A stretch of 64,000 bases of DNA from Gluconacetobacter tumulicola (GCF_014174215.1 NZ_JABEQL010000017.1:1-64000); one strand, 5' to 3'. Shown: positions 9,241 through 19,013, counted from the first letter of the stretch. The notes: generated from the sequence alone by a model not told the origin. Made by a program: numbers and translations.

Positions 9241-10162
9241 GGCGGTAGGGAACCATTCCGGCCAGGTCCTGGACCTGCCGCGCGAAACCCTTGCCGATAT
9301 TGTCCATTCCGCCGACGGGCTGGAACATCGTCGTCTGCATGTCGAGCTATTCAGGAAAGGCCAGCCACTGCGCCAGGCCGGACGCCATCACCTCGGCACG
9401 CGGCGCCGGGGTCGAGAAGGTCGGCGCCCCATCCATACCGGCTCCGCGCGCCTTGTCATATCCCCGGTGCTGCGACGACCGCGCACCGGCACGCCACACG
9501 CCGTCATCGTCCAGATTGGCCCAGGTCGCGACGGAGGAGAGCACATGCGCCCGCTCCTCGGGCGTCACGATATCATCCAGCCGGTGCTGGTTGATCGCCC
9601 TGGCCAGCAGTTCCGCCGTGTATCCCGAGAAATCCGCCGCGAATTCCCGATAGCGCAGGCGCTTGCCGCCATAGGTCTGCGAGGAATGCAGCCAGGCATT
9701 GTGGTTGAGCTGAATGAACGGCTCCAGCGCCACGCCGAACTTCCGGCAGTAATAAAGCAGCCCCTGATGATGGTACGGAATACGCCACGGCCCCGGATTG
9801 ATATAAGTGCCGGGAGAAAAACCGACCATCTGCGTGGCACCGCCCAGTTCCGTCACGGTATCGCCATCGTGCAGCGAGATATTGCGCCCACCCGCCCGGT
9901 TCTGGAATTCGAGCAGCCGCACCGCATAGCCCGCCTGCCGCAATTCATACGCGGCCAGCAGCCCCGCCAGACCGGCCCCCAGCACCACGACACGCGTGCC
10001 CGGCTTCGCACCCGACAGTTTCGGTGGGCTCTTGAAATCCGTGCCCATCGCATGACCCATACTGGTCATCGCCTGATAAAGCCCGGCACTTCCGGCCAGA
10101 ACCCCGATTTTTGTCAGAAGCTGCCGGCGCGTCTGTGCCTGAAAGCCGGACTCTCCGGTCAT
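9241..10162 (-). pseudogene. flavin monoamine oxidase, nonsense-interrupted and 3'-truncated
   Basis: The first 271 codons encode an export-leader-like N-terminus (TRRQLLTKIGVLAGSAG) and a Rossmann FAD site (VVVLGAGLAGLLAAYEL) followed by the second FAD motif RAGGRN, as in flavin amine oxidases of about 500 residues. Reading stops at a TAG at 9347-9349. The same frame then continues with LDMQTTMFQPVGGMDNIGKGF, which is recognisable family sequence, before homology ends around 9240 at the UPF0060 promoter. There is therefore one in-frame amber codon plus loss of roughly the last 200 residues. A functional short protein is unlikely because the substrate and C-terminal FAD regions are gone. Confidence 0.75.
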
Positions 10163-10330
10163 TGGTCATCCTGCGCTTGTCTGGGGGAGGCCGTCCTGAA
10201 AATGCCACGATCGGGGCCGGCATATGGTCCTGCGCATCGCAGCGGCGGAACATCCTGCCGGGCGGCCGTTACAAGCGCGAAAAGACGCGCAGACCATGCC
10301 GGCGGCAACTTTTTCAAAACCGCCCGAAAC

Positions 10331-10353
10331 AAAAAATGCCGCATACGCGGCAT
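10331..10353 (-). terminator. Rho-independent terminator downstream of the receptor gene
   Basis: Seven-base stem ATGCCGC/GCGGCAT with a four-base loop followed, in minus-strand sense, by a run of T. It lies about 60 bases past the stop of the receptor at 10410. Confidence 0.75.
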
Positions 10354-10370
10354 GAATTCCAGAACGAGGA

Positions 10371-10398
10371 TGGATACCGGAATCGCTTCCGGTATCCA
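10371..10398 (-). terminator. perfect 12-base-pair hairpin 3' of the receptor gene
   Basis: TGGATACCGGAA pairs perfectly with TTCCGGTATCCA around a four-base loop, 12 bases after the receptor stop codon. It has no T-run of its own and is followed by the T-tailed hairpin at 10331. It may stabilise the mRNA end or act as the first of two terminators. Confidence 0.6.
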
Positions 10399-10409
10399 TG
10401 CCGTTTTCG

Positions 10410-13079
10410 TCAGAACGTGGCGTTCAGACGGCCATAGTAGTAACCACCGGTGATCGGCACCTGCAGCGAGAACTGGTCGTAAACCTGGGCACCGTAGGAG
10501 TTGACATCCTGCGAGACCTTGCGGGGACGCACGTTGAAGACGTTGTTGGCGCCGACGGCGAAGTGCAGGTGATCGGTGAACTGATACCCGATTTCGATAT
10601 CCGTCAGCCAGCGCGGCGTATTCTTGAACTCCTTGAAGCAGGTGTTCGAATACTGGATCGAACCACCACCCGAACACATGATGTTGGAATTCGACCAATC
10701 CGTATACTGCATCATGTCGGTCGTCTGGCCATAGCGGGTCTGGCGAACGTTCACGTCCAGCTTGCCCACCTTGTAGTAGGCATTCAGGATGATCTTGCTG
10801 CGCGGATAGGCCGTGGTGATGTAGCCGACATTCTGCGCGTTCAGGATCTCCGACCCGTTCGGGGCGATACCGTTATGATGCAGGCGCGTCCGGTTCAGGT
10901 CCAGCGCCATGCTCAGATCGAGATTGCCATACTGATGCAGGTGGAACGCATAATCTGCCTTGATGTCCAGGCCCTGCGTGCGGGTGCTGGCACCGTTGGT
11001 CAGGTAATAGGCGCTGTCCTGCGACGTATCGTCCAGCGCCGGACCGGCCAGCGTATAACCCATCGCCTCGATCGCCTGCACCGCCAACGGACCGGTCACG
11101 GTACCACCACCGACGATCCGGTTGCGCAGGTTGATCTGGTAGACGTCGGCCTCGACATGGAACCCGTTGACGGGCTCAAGGACGATGCCACCCGACGCGC
11201 TGACCGACTGCTCAGGCTTCAGCGGCTGGGCGCCCAGCGCACGGGCCGCCGCCGAATCAACCGCCAGCATGCCGGCGGCGCTGGAGGGGCCGACATTCAT
11301 CGCGCTGTAATGCTGCTCGGCCAGGGTCGGCGCACGGAAGCCGGTGCTGATCGTGCCGCGGATCGCGACGCGACGCGAGAAATCGTAGCGGGTCGAGATC
11401 TTGCCGTTCTGGGTGTTGCCCACGTCGGTGTAGTGCTCGAACCGGCCGGCGAAATCCAGGTCCCAATGCTTGGTCAGGCGGAAGTCACCATCGATATAGG
11501 CGGCGAAGATGTTGCGGTTCCAGTTGCCGGCGCTCTGCGGGCCAAGGCCGGCATAGCCCTGCGTGCCGCCCAGCTCATAGGAGTTCGGGTTGCCCGCCGT
11601 GATCTGGTAGGTTTCCATACGGTGCTCGCCGCCCACCGCCAGCGTCATGGGGACGACGTTGCCGATGTTGAAATGACGGCGGAAATCCAGATTGTTCGTC
11701 CACTGCGCCATGCGGTACGTTTCCGCCAGCGTCGAGGTCGGCGAGTAACCGCACCCTTCCGAGGAATAATAGGGGCTGCTCGGATTGGTCGAGCAGGTCG
11801 CGGCGAGCATACCAGTATTCGCGGTGTTCTTGTTGCCGATCTTCGTGCCGTCGGCACCGTAGGTCGAGCTCGCATCCCAGTCCCAGTCGCCGAACAGCTC
11901 GGCGCCCTTCAGGCCCATGGTCACGGCGTAGTCATTTTCCTCGTTCGTCTCGCGCGGCGAGAAGCCCGACGGATAGATCGACGGCGCGCGGGTCGGGATG
12001 CGGTAGTTCTCGTACGCCTCGCCATGACGATGCGCATAGGTCAGGTTACCATAGAACTGCAGGCGGTCACCGATGATGTCCTTGCCCCAGTCCATCCCGA
12101 AATTCTCACGGGTTTCCTCGGGGCGGCCCATGATATGGTTGGAATCGGTGGGCACGTTCAGCGGACCGGTATAGTTGGCGCCCGTATAGGCCCCCACCGG
12201 TGCGGCGCTCAGCGGCAGCAGGCGATGATCGGTCGCCGGCGCCACGAAGAAGTCGGTGTGATAGACCTGACCGCTGATATGCAGGAAGCCATCATTTCCC
12301 CACTTGAAGCCGGCATCGCCATTCACCTGATACTGCCATGCCTGGCCGCTATAGGCGTTCGCGCCGGTCGTGGCGCTCAGGTTGTAGCCGTGATCCTGCT
12401 TCTTGGTGATGATGTTGACCACGCCGGCGATGGCGTCCGAGCCATACATGGCCGCCGCGCCGTCTTCCAGCACTTCGATATGGTCGATCATGTTGGACGG
12501 CAGCGTGTTCAGGTCCGCGCCGGTCGAACCGAACTGCGGACCGGAATCGGCAACGATGTTCGCAGTCACATGGCGACGCTTGCCGTCGACCAGCACCAGC
12601 ACTTCGTTGGGGCCCAGGCCACGCATCTGGATGGACTGCGTCAGCGCTGCGGAATCCGCGGCCATGGCGACCACGTTGATCGACGCATAGGTCTTGGTCA
12701 GCGCGTCCGACAGGTTCATCTGGCCCGAACGGGCCAGCGTCGCCGCCGTGACGACCGAGATCGGCGAGGAGCTCTGGCGCGCATGGCGATGGGTGTCATG
12801 GGTGCCGGTCACGATCACGGCTTCGCCCGAATCAGGCGGCGCATGATAGACAGGCTCGACAACCGGGGCGACCCGCGCGGTCGGGGCTGCGGCAGCCGGA
12901 GCCACCATCGCCTTCGCGGTGGAGCGGGCAGGCGCACTGACCCCCTTCTTGGCCTTCGCCGTGTGGCGATGAGTGGCCGTCGACGTCCCGGACGTCGTAG
13001 CCGTTTGCGCCACCGCAGCGGCGACGTCGAACTGAATGGCAAGAATCGTGGCCGCGATAAGGCTTCGCCTCAGGGTCAT
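10410..13079 (-). CDS. TonB-dependent outer-membrane receptor
   Basis: 889 residues. A signal peptide (MTLRRSLIAATILAIQFDVAAAVAQ) is followed by a Thr/His/Lys/Ala-rich linker, then the plug (VIVTGTHDTHRHARQSSSPISVV; IQMRGLGPNEVLVLVDGKRRH; VLEDGAAAMYGSDAIAGVVNII) and a barrel ending in GRLNATF. The plug form VLVDGKRRH is that of receptors related to siderophore and vitamin transporters, but the substrate is not evident. The His-rich stretches near residues 35-40 and 95-100 could bind metal. It stands alone with a terminator pair behind it and a long AT-rich upstream region. Confidence 0.9.
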   Translation of the reverse strand: MTLRRSLIAATILAIQFDVAAAVAQTATTSGTSTATHRHTAKAKKGVSAPARSTAKAMVAPAAAAPTARVAPVVEPVYHAPPDSGEAVIVTGTHDTHRHARQSSSPISVVTAATLARSGQMNLSDALTKTYASINVVAMAADSAALTQSIQMRGLGPNEVLVLVDGKRRHVTANIVADSGPQFGSTGADLNTLPSNMIDHIEVLEDGAAAMYGSDAIAGVVNIITKKQDHGYNLSATTGANAYSGQAWQYQVNGDAGFKWGNDGFLHISGQVYHTDFFVAPATDHRLLPLSAAPVGAYTGANYTGPLNVPTDSNHIMGRPEETRENFGMDWGKDIIGDRLQFYGNLTYAHRHGEAYENYRIPTRAPSIYPSGFSPRETNEENDYAVTMGLKGAELFGDWDWDASSTYGADGTKIGNKNTANTGMLAATCSTNPSSPYYSSEGCGYSPTSTLAETYRMAQWTNNLDFRRHFNIGNVVPMTLAVGGEHRMETYQITAGNPNSYELGGTQGYAGLGPQSAGNWNRNIFAAYIDGDFRLTKHWDLDFAGRFEHYTDVGNTQNGKISTRYDFSRRVAIRGTISTGFRAPTLAEQHYSAMNVGPSSAAGMLAVDSAAARALGAQPLKPEQSVSASGGIVLEPVNGFHVEADVYQINLRNRIVGGGTVTGPLAVQAIEAMGYTLAGPALDDTSQDSAYYLTNGASTRTQGLDIKADYAFHLHQYGNLDLSMALDLNRTRLHHNGIAPNGSEILNAQNVGYITTAYPRSKIILNAYYKVGKLDVNVRQTRYGQTTDMMQYTDWSNSNIMCSGGGSIQYSNTCFKEFKNTPRWLTDIEIGYQFTDHLHFAVGANNVFNVRPRKVSQDVNSYGAQVYDQFSLQVPITGGYYYGRLNATF

Positions 13080-13520
13080 AGACTTAACGTGCTCCCGCGA
13101 ACGTCGTTACTTTACCGCTACATCAGGAGACGGAAAGCGACCTTAATTCAATACAAAATCATAACCACCCATAACGAATTCGGAATGTATGACATTTTTA
13201 TCACAATCACCGTGCCGGCGGACCGCCAACGCGACAATATATTGATATAACACGATAATTTTATGATATTTGGAACACACTCTCAGGAGACCCCGTCGCC
13301 GATCCGCCTGATCTCCCACGATTTTCAAGGGCAGGCTCAGCCCTTTCCGAATCGTTCCATTCAAAAAACATATAACATCCAGACCCAAAATGGGGATGCC
13401 GCACGCGGACAATCCGACCACCCGCATCCCCGGTCCGGCGATTGCATCGCCGGCGCACCTGTCGTGGAATAGCAACGATCCACCTACCCCAGGCGCCTGC
13501 CGAACGAAGAAGGACGTATC
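13080..13520. other. AT-rich divergent promoter region
   Basis: 441 bases between the divergent receptor and LysE-type genes. The part 13140-13290 is much more AT-rich than the surroundings and should hold both promoters. An AAGGA ribosome site precedes the ATG at 13521. I see no RNA gene, riboswitch or clear operator here. Confidence 0.5.
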
Positions 13521-14159
13521 ATGAACCTCGCACAGGATGTCTCGGTCATCGGCGCCATCTCCGCCTTCTGGCTGGTCGCCATGATCGTCCCCGGCCTCGA
13601 TTTCCTGCTGGTCACCCGCCTGGCCATGATGAAGGGCCGCATGGCAGCACTCCGCGCCACACTGGGCATCGCGACCGGCGTCGCCGCATGGGGGCTCGCG
13701 GGCTTTTTCGGCATCCGCGCACTCTTCATCGCCTCGCCCTGGCTCTACACTCTCCTGAAGGTCGGCGGCGGCCTGTACCTGTTCATCCAGGGCGCCCGGC
13801 TGTTTGCCGGAAGCTGGAAGAACGCCCCCGCCGAAGACCAGCCCGCCAATCCCGCCTTCGCGACGACCCGCGCCTTCCGCATGGGGCTGCTGACCAACCT
13901 CGCCAACCCCAAGGCGCCCATCTTCGTCTCCAGCCTCTTCGCCGCCGCCCTGCCGCAGCATGCCTCCATCGGCCTGGGCCTGACCTGCGTGGGCACGATG
14001 TTCGTCATCGCCGTGGCCTGGTTCTCGCTGGTCGCCACGGTGCTGAGCCTGCGCCACGTCTCGCGCGCCTTCCTGCGGCTGCGCCACTGGATCGACCGCG
14101 CCTCGGGCCTCGCCTTCATGGCGCTGGGCATCCGCTTCGCGACGGAACGGACGGTGTAG
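13521..14159 (+). CDS. LysE/RhtB-family amino-acid exporter
   Basis: 212 residues with six membrane helices, the usual RhtB size. The N-terminal helix carries PGLDFLLVTRLAMMKGRMAALRATLGIATG, matching the family pattern PGPDxxxVxxxxxxxGxRxGxxxxxGxxxG; the central loop has NPKAPIFVSSLF, matching NPKxxLFxxxF. The family exports neutral or basic amino acids such as homoserine, threonine or lysine. It is a single gene ending at a family A repeat. Confidence 0.92.
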   Translation: MNLAQDVSVIGAISAFWLVAMIVPGLDFLLVTRLAMMKGRMAALRATLGIATGVAAWGLAGFFGIRALFIASPWLYTLLKVGGGLYLFIQGARLFAGSWKNAPAEDQPANPAFATTRAFRMGLLTNLANPKAPIFVSSLFAAALPQHASIGLGLTCVGTMFVIAVAWFSLVATVLSLRHVSRAFLRLRHWIDRASGLAFMALGIRFATERTV

Positions 14160-14168
14160 CGTTGCTCT

Positions 14169-14287
14169 CTTCTTTTTCTGAAGAAAAAGAAGCAAAAAGA
14201 CGTTCATCCGTTCAGGGCCATTGTCAGCCGCACGCACAAGGCTCCTGAACGAATCAAGTTTTCTGGTTCTTTTTTCAAAAAAGAACC
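14169..14287. repeat. family A twin-hairpin element, copy 2 (bidirectional terminator)
   Basis: The same two hairpins as copy 1 in the opposite order: the CTTCTTTTTCT/AGAAAAAGAAG palindrome at 14169-14192 and the GGTTCTTTTTT/AAAAAAGAACC palindrome at 14265-14287. It separates the converging LysE-type and SDR genes, ten bases from each stop codon. Confidence 0.85.
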
Positions 14288-14297
14288 GTCTCCCATT

Positions 14298-15065
14298 TCA
14301 GACGAACATGCCGCCCGAAATCTCGATCCGCTGCGCATTGATCCAGCGATTCTCCTCCATCAGCAGCGACGCCACCGCCGGGCCGATATCCTCCGGCTGA
14401 CCGGGCCGGCCCAGCGCCGTCACACTGGCGATAAAGGCGTTGACCTGCTGGTTGTCGCGCACCGCGCCCCCGCCGAAATCGGTCTCGATCGCGCCCGGCG
14501 CCACCGTGTTGACCGCGATCCCACGCGGACCAAGCTCCTTCGCCAGATAGCGGGTCAGCACCTCGACCCCACCCTTCATCGCGGCATAGGCCGCATATCC
14601 CGGCAGGCTGAACCGGGCGAGACCGCTGGACAGGTTCACGATCCGCCCGCCATCTTCAATCAGCGGCAGCATCGTCTGGGTCAGGAAGAACACACCCTTC
14701 AGGTTGATGTTCATCAGCCGGTCGAAAACCGCCTCCGTCGTCTCGGTGAATGGCGTGTTGATGCCGATGCCGGCATTGTTGACCAGGAAATCGAAACTGT
14801 GGCGCCTCCACACCACCTGCAGCGCCTGCCTCACCTCCTCCGCGAAGGCCGCAAAACCGCTCACATCGCCGGTATCGAGGCGCAGCATCACCGCCCGGCG
14901 CCCCAGCGCGGCGATCGCGGCCGCCGTGGCATCGGCTTCGTCCCTGTTGCTGTGATAGGTGCCGATCACGTCCACGCCCTTGCGGGCCAGCGCGATCGCC
15001 ATGCTGCGCCCCACCCCCCGGCTGGCGCCGGTGATCAGGGCAATCTTCGTGCCGTTCGTCGTCAT
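14298..15065 (-). CDS. short-chain dehydrogenase/reductase (SDR)
   Basis: 255 residues, classical SDR. The cofactor site is ITGASRGVGRS near residue 10, NNAGIGI is near residue 100, the catalytic Ser is in NLSSGLARF and the catalytic Tyr/Lys in YAAYAAMKGG. The end TDFGGG...NAQRIEISGGMFV is typical of 3-oxoacyl-ACP reductase-like SDRs. The ATG at 15065 has an AAAGGA ribosome site; an upstream ATG adds only six residues. The divergent LysR gene 103 bases away is probably its regulator. The substrate is unknown. Confidence 0.93.
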   Translation of the reverse strand: MTTNGTKIALITGASRGVGRSMAIALARKGVDVIGTYHSNRDEADATAAAIAALGRRAVMLRLDTGDVSGFAAFAEEVRQALQVVWRRHSFDFLVNNAGIGINTPFTETTEAVFDRLMNINLKGVFFLTQTMLPLIEDGGRIVNLSSGLARFSLPGYAAYAAMKGGVEVLTRYLAKELGPRGIAVNTVAPGAIETDFGGGAVRDNQQVNAFIASVTALGRPGQPEDIGPAVASLLMEENRWINAQRIEISGGMFV

Positions 15066-15168
15066 GGTGCCGATCCTTTCCAATCGCCTCGAAGGATCTC
15101 AGGATCGCACTTTATCCCATCCCCATAATCGGCCATTATTCGCGATCACTATCCGGCGGAGGCGAACA

Positions 15169-16059
15169 ATGGACCGCATCGACACCATGCGGGTATTCGC
15201 AAGGGTGGTGGAACGGCGCAGCTTCATCCGCGCGGCGGAAGATCTCGCCCTGCCCGCCTCGACCGTGACCGATGCCATCAAGGCGCTGGAGGCCCGGCTG
15301 AAGGTCCGGCTGCTGCACCGCACGACGCGGCAGGTCCGCGCAACCCTGGATGGCGAGGCCTATTACCGGCGCTGCCTGAGCATCCTCGAAGAGATCGAAG
15401 AGGCCGAAAGCGCCTTCAGCGGCACCCGCCCGCGCGGGGCGCTGCGCGTCGATGTCCAGGGCGCGCAGGCACGGCGCCTCATCGTGCCCGCCCTGCCCCG
15501 CTTCTTCGCCGAGTATCCCGACATCACGCTCTTCCTGAGCGAGACCGACCGTTTCATCGACCTGATCGGCGAAGGCGTCGATTGCGCATTGCGCACCGGC
15601 ACGCCGAAGGACAGCGACCTGATCGCCCGGCGCATCGCCCTGCTGCCCGAAATGACGGTCGCCTCACCCTTCTATCTGGACCGGTTCGGCACGCCGGAAC
15701 GATGGGACAGGCTGGAGGGGCACCGCATGGTCGGCTTCCATTCCTCCGCCACCGGCGGCGTGCTGCCACTGGAATTCATGGTGCGGGACACACGCCGCAC
15801 GGTGATGCTGCCATCGGTGCTGACGGTCAACGGCGCCGACACCTACAAGGAAGCCGCCATACAGGGGCTGGGCCTGATCCAGGTGCCACGCTACGCCGTC
15901 GCGCGCGAACTGGCGGCCGGCACCCTGGTGGAATGCCTGCCCGACACGCCCCCCGCCGCCTCGCCCGTCCATGTGCTCTATCCGCGCAACCGCCAGCTCA
16001 GCCCCCGGGTCCGCGTCTTCATCGACTGGGTGGCGAAGCAATATGCCGGACACGCCTGA
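15169..16059 (+). CDS. LysR-family transcriptional regulator
   Basis: 296 residues. The N-terminal winged helix (MDRIDTMRVFARVVERRSF, then LPASTVTDAIKALEARL) is followed by the two-lobed effector domain. It belongs to the common LysR subgroup that faces SDR or oxidoreductase genes and represses or induces them. The start at 15169 has GGCGGAGG upstream. The 103-base divergent gap to the SDR gene supports control of that gene. Confidence 0.93.
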   Translation: MDRIDTMRVFARVVERRSFIRAAEDLALPASTVTDAIKALEARLKVRLLHRTTRQVRATLDGEAYYRRCLSILEEIEEAESAFSGTRPRGALRVDVQGAQARRLIVPALPRFFAEYPDITLFLSETDRFIDLIGEGVDCALRTGTPKDSDLIARRIALLPEMTVASPFYLDRFGTPERWDRLEGHRMVGFHSSATGGVLPLEFMVRDTRRTVMLPSVLTVNGADTYKEAAIQGLGLIQVPRYAVARELAAGTLVECLPDTPPAASPVHVLYPRNRQLSPRVRVFIDWVAKQYAGHA

Positions 16060-16126
16060 AAATCGGGCGGCGCAGGCCCGCCTTCCATGCTCCGAAGCAC
16101 GCGCCGGCACGCCACCCGCCCCACCG

Positions 16127-17158
16127 TCAGGTGACGGAGCGCAGATCCACCATGATCCGGTTTTCCTCGTCCCACAGCACGTTGATCCGCGCCTCCCGAA
16201 TCCCGTCCCGCCAGGTCAGGACCTTCACGTCCTGGAAGACGGCATGCGCATCGTGACACGCCACCAGACGATAATTGGGAATGCCGGGGGCCGCGTGATG
16301 CACATGGTGCGTGCCGATATCACCGGTAAACCAGCGCCAGACCCGTGACAGACGCATGAACGAGCAGCCGGTCAACGCGGCCTCGAAACTGTTCCATTGC
16401 GGGTTCTGCGCCCATTGCACCCCTTCGAACTTGTGCTGCACCAGAAACAGCCAGACCCCGATCACGGCGGCGGGATAGATCACCAGGACGCTGACCAGCG
16501 CCACGAATTTCAGCCCGACGAACCAGGCCAGCGCCCCATAGCCGAACAGCAGGCACAGATTGGTCAGATAGACCCCAAGCCGCTCCCGAACCCAGTGACG
16601 CGGCGTGTCGAACGCAATCCGGTAGACGATGAAGAAAATGAACGGAGGCATCAGGAAAACGCTCAGAATCGGATTCTTGCTGATCCGATACAGCGCCTTC
16701 TTCAGCTGCGTCATCTTCCGATATTCGGCCACCGTGATGCAGTCCGAATACAGGTCCGACAACCGCCCCCGCGTGTCCATATTGTTCCACGACCCATGAT
16801 GCAGCCCGTGATGCTTCTTCCAGTGATCATAGGGCGTCAGGGTCAGCAGCGAGCAGAGCCGTCCCGCCAGGTCATTCGCCCACCGGCTCCGGAACAGCGA
16901 ACCATGGCCGCAATCATGCTGCAGCACGAAGGTGCGGATGGACAGGCCGGACGCCAGCGGCGCCAGCAGCAGCACCCCCCACCAGCCATGCATCAATCCC
17001 GCATAAAGCAGAACATAGCACACCAGGAGCAGGCCGATGGTCGAGACGAGCTGGAAAAGACTGATCCCGAGATGACCGCCCTGATATTGCCTGATCGACC
17101 TGATTGCGTCATCGGAATAATCTGAAGCCGCCAGTCTGTCCGCTGCACAATGGTTCAT
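16127..17158 (-). CDS. membrane fatty-acid desaturase
   Basis: 343 residues. The three histidine boxes of di-iron acyl desaturases are all present: HDCGH near residue 82, HHGLHH near residue 118 and HHVHH near residue 290. Hydrophobic helix pairs lie before box 1 and between boxes 2 and 3. This is the pattern of acyl-lipid desaturases of the delta-12/omega-6 type, which place double bonds in membrane lipid chains. The ATG at 17158 begins the conserved part. The upstream 17160-17300 is strongly AT-rich and is the likely promoter. Confidence 0.9.
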   Translation of the reverse strand: MNHCAADRLAASDYSDDAIRSIRQYQGGHLGISLFQLVSTIGLLLVCYVLLYAGLMHGWWGVLLLAPLASGLSIRTFVLQHDCGHGSLFRSRWANDLAGRLCSLLTLTPYDHWKKHHGLHHGSWNNMDTRGRLSDLYSDCITVAEYRKMTQLKKALYRISKNPILSVFLMPPFIFFIVYRIAFDTPRHWVRERLGVYLTNLCLLFGYGALAWFVGLKFVALVSVLVIYPAAVIGVWLFLVQHKFEGVQWAQNPQWNSFEAALTGCSFMRLSRVWRWFTGDIGTHHVHHAAPGIPNYRLVACHDAHAVFQDVKVLTWRDGIREARINVLWDEENRIMVDLRSVT

Positions 17159-17435
17159 AGATATTCCGAAAATTTCTATATAGACCGTTACTATACTATT
17201 TACATCAAACAATCAACATCAGATATGATAAATAATCCCAATGACACATTAAACAAAAAATACAACATATTTTCAATCACTCCGCGGGCTGCCAAGCACG
17301 TTCCGCCAGCCCGGGGCCCAGATTCGCGCGGCCCGTAACCCACAGAGAAGAAGCTGTCTCCATTCTCTCCGAAAGCCAGGAAATTTCAGATCCATTCAGG
17401 ATTCATGCACTTGGCCAGAAGATTCCACTGAACGG
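17159..17435. other. AT-rich intergenic stretch at the edge of the phage block
   Basis: Promoter region of the desaturase gene (17159-17285 is very AT-rich) and the chromosome side of the first phage-gene block. No tRNA, direct repeat or att-like site was recognised that would mark an integration end. Confidence 0.5.
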
Positions 17436-17475
17436 ATAAAAGTCTTTTCCTATCTTTTTCGGCAGAAAAAAGAAG
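17436..17475. repeat. family A element, half copy 3
   Basis: The characteristic GGATAAAAGTCTTTT lead-in followed by a decayed version of the second hairpin (TATCTTTTTC / AGAAAAAAGAAG). The other hairpin is missing. It lies 16 bases past the stop codon of the last phage gene of this block. Confidence 0.7.
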
Positions 17476-17490
17476 CTCTTCCCCCAGCCT

Positions 17491-18267
17491 TCACACCGGC
17501 ATGGCCGCCTCCCCTTCCAGAAACGCCGCATTCGCCGCCACCAGCGCGTCCCAATCCGCGCCGGCCGGTATCAACTGCCGCCAGGCCACCCCATGGCACT
17601 CCATGATCCGCGAGCGCACCCAGCGCCATGTCGCGCGCTGGATACCGCCCCAGGTCAGCAGCGACACCACGGACTCGTCCTCCACCCCGTCATAGGACCA
17701 TGCCAGCAGGCAATGCCCGCCCCACGATCCAGGCGTCTGGTCGCCGGGCGTGGTCGTGTCCCACACGCCCCCTTCCGCCTGGTCGGCCAACGCCAACCGC
17801 ACGCCCAGATAGGCGGCCCCCATACCGGCCATGACCAGCCGCAGCGCGTTCAGGTCGTCCGGCGCGGCCGAACCCCACACAGGATAGAATGTCTGGTCCG
17901 CCAGCGCGTATCCATCGCGCGCGGCACAGGCCAGCACATCGACCTCGACCCCACCCCGATCGGTCGCCGGATCGGCCGGCGTGTAGCCGGTCGCACGTTC
18001 GTAGAACAGGATGGCATCCGCATCCCGCACCGCCACCTGAAACCCGGCCAACGCGGCTGTCGCGCGGAGATGGTTTCCCAACCCGGCCGACGTACAGTCC
18101 CCCAGCCGATCATTGCCCAGCATCAGCGGCGCCGGATCGATCCCCTCCCGCAGCAGCCGCCCAGGCGCCCGCCGCGCCATCATCCGCAACCCGGCCAGCA
18201 ACGGCTGGCCGGGGCGCACCGCCGCAGGCAGGCAACCCAGCCGCCTGCCGACTGCACGATGCGCCAT
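17491..18267 (-). CDS. phage-associated protein, possible papain-fold peptidase
   Basis: 258 residues, last gene of the first phage block. GDCTSAGLGNHLRA near residue 53, GGHCLLAWSYDG near 190 and LLTWGG near 210 give a Cys-His-(Trp/Gly) order reminiscent of papain-like peptidases, where Cys and His act together. This resemblance is inference from motif order only. The ATG at 18267 overlaps the preceding stop by one base. Its place after the lysis genes would also suit an accessory host-interaction protein. Confidence 0.55.
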   Translation of the reverse strand: MAHRAVGRRLGCLPAAVRPGQPLLAGLRMMARRAPGRLLREGIDPAPLMLGNDRLGDCTSAGLGNHLRATAALAGFQVAVRDADAILFYERATGYTPADPATDRGGVEVDVLACAARDGYALADQTFYPVWGSAAPDDLNALRLVMAGMGAAYLGVRLALADQAEGGVWDTTTPGDQTPGSWGGHCLLAWSYDGVEDESVVSLLTWGGIQRATWRWVRSRIMECHGVAWRQLIPAGADWDALVAANAAFLEGEAAMPV

Positions 18268-19013
18268 TACACCCCCCGATACAGCGCGGCGCGCACCGCC
18301 GGCGCATCGCCGGCCGCCGCTACCGACATGCTCGCCGGTGCCAGCCCCACCGCCGCCTCGATCAGCGGGATGATCTGCTCGGCCGTGGTGATATAGCCTC
18401 CCACCGCCGGGTCCAGCGCCGAGGCCACCGTGCCCGCAATGGTCAGGATGGTCTGGAACTCCCCCGCCAGCGAAGACGCCCAGCCCTTGCCGGTCTCGAT
18501 ATCGATCGCCCCGCCCGACGCGGCATCGATCTGCGCCGTAATGGTCCGGATCTGTGTCAGGGCACCATTGATCCGCGCCACCTGGTCGGTGGAAAGATGT
18601 GCCGACAGGCCCGGAATCGCCTCGATCGCCTGCGCCGCGAAATCGATCGCCCCGGCATCCGCCGCCAGTTCGGCGGTATCGATCCGGGTGGTCCCCCCGA
18701 TCGTGGCACAGGCTCCCAGACTCGCCGCCACACCAAGCCCCAGCGCCAGCATGATCGCGGCCACACCCCCGCCATCCTTCCCCGGCGCGGCTCCAGGCTG
18801 CGTCCTGTTCGCAACATTGCGGAAATTCTGCGCCAGCAGGTTCAGCACCGCATACAGCCGCCCATAAACCGACCCCCCACTGGCCGGCACCGGCAACCAC
18901 GGCATCAGCGCCGCACACACACCGCACAGCGCGGCAACATAAATCACATCCTGAACCGGCACGACCGAAATCAGGGTCTGAAGAATCGTCATAGAATCCA
19001 TGGATCGTTCCAT
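18267..19013 (-). CDS. phage-block protein with membrane segments, unknown function
   Basis: 248 residues from the first ATG; ATGs 4 and 7 codons later are possible, the former with GGAA upstream. A hydrophobic helix lies around residues 18-40 and a second, with an ALGACATI sequence, around 85-102. The rest is an Ala-rich region predicted to be helical. Two membrane segments upstream of a soluble domain would suit a holin or spanin-like lysis component, but no family is recognised. It is separated from the lysozyme-like gene by a family B remnant. Confidence 0.5.
   Translation of the reverse strand: MERSMDSMTILQTLISVVPVQDVIYVAALCGVCAALMPWLPVPASGGSVYGRLYAVLNLLAQNFRNVANRTQPGAAPGKDGGGVAAIMLALGLGVAASLGACATIGGTTRIDTAELAADAGAIDFAAQAIEAIPGLSAHLSTDQVARINGALTQIRTITAQIDAASGGAIDIETGKGWASSLAGEFQTILTIAGTVASALDPAVGGYITTAEQIIPLIEAAVGLAPASMSVAAAGDAPAVRAALYRGV

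Noticed and set aside
10398-13250. 950-codon plus-strand ORF
   Set aside because: Antisense shadow of the TonB receptor, whose plug and barrel motifs are clear on the minus strand.
13235-13270. Second Zur-type site in the AT-rich gap
   Set aside because: Only about 9 of 13 positions match; AT-rich DNA gives such matches by chance.
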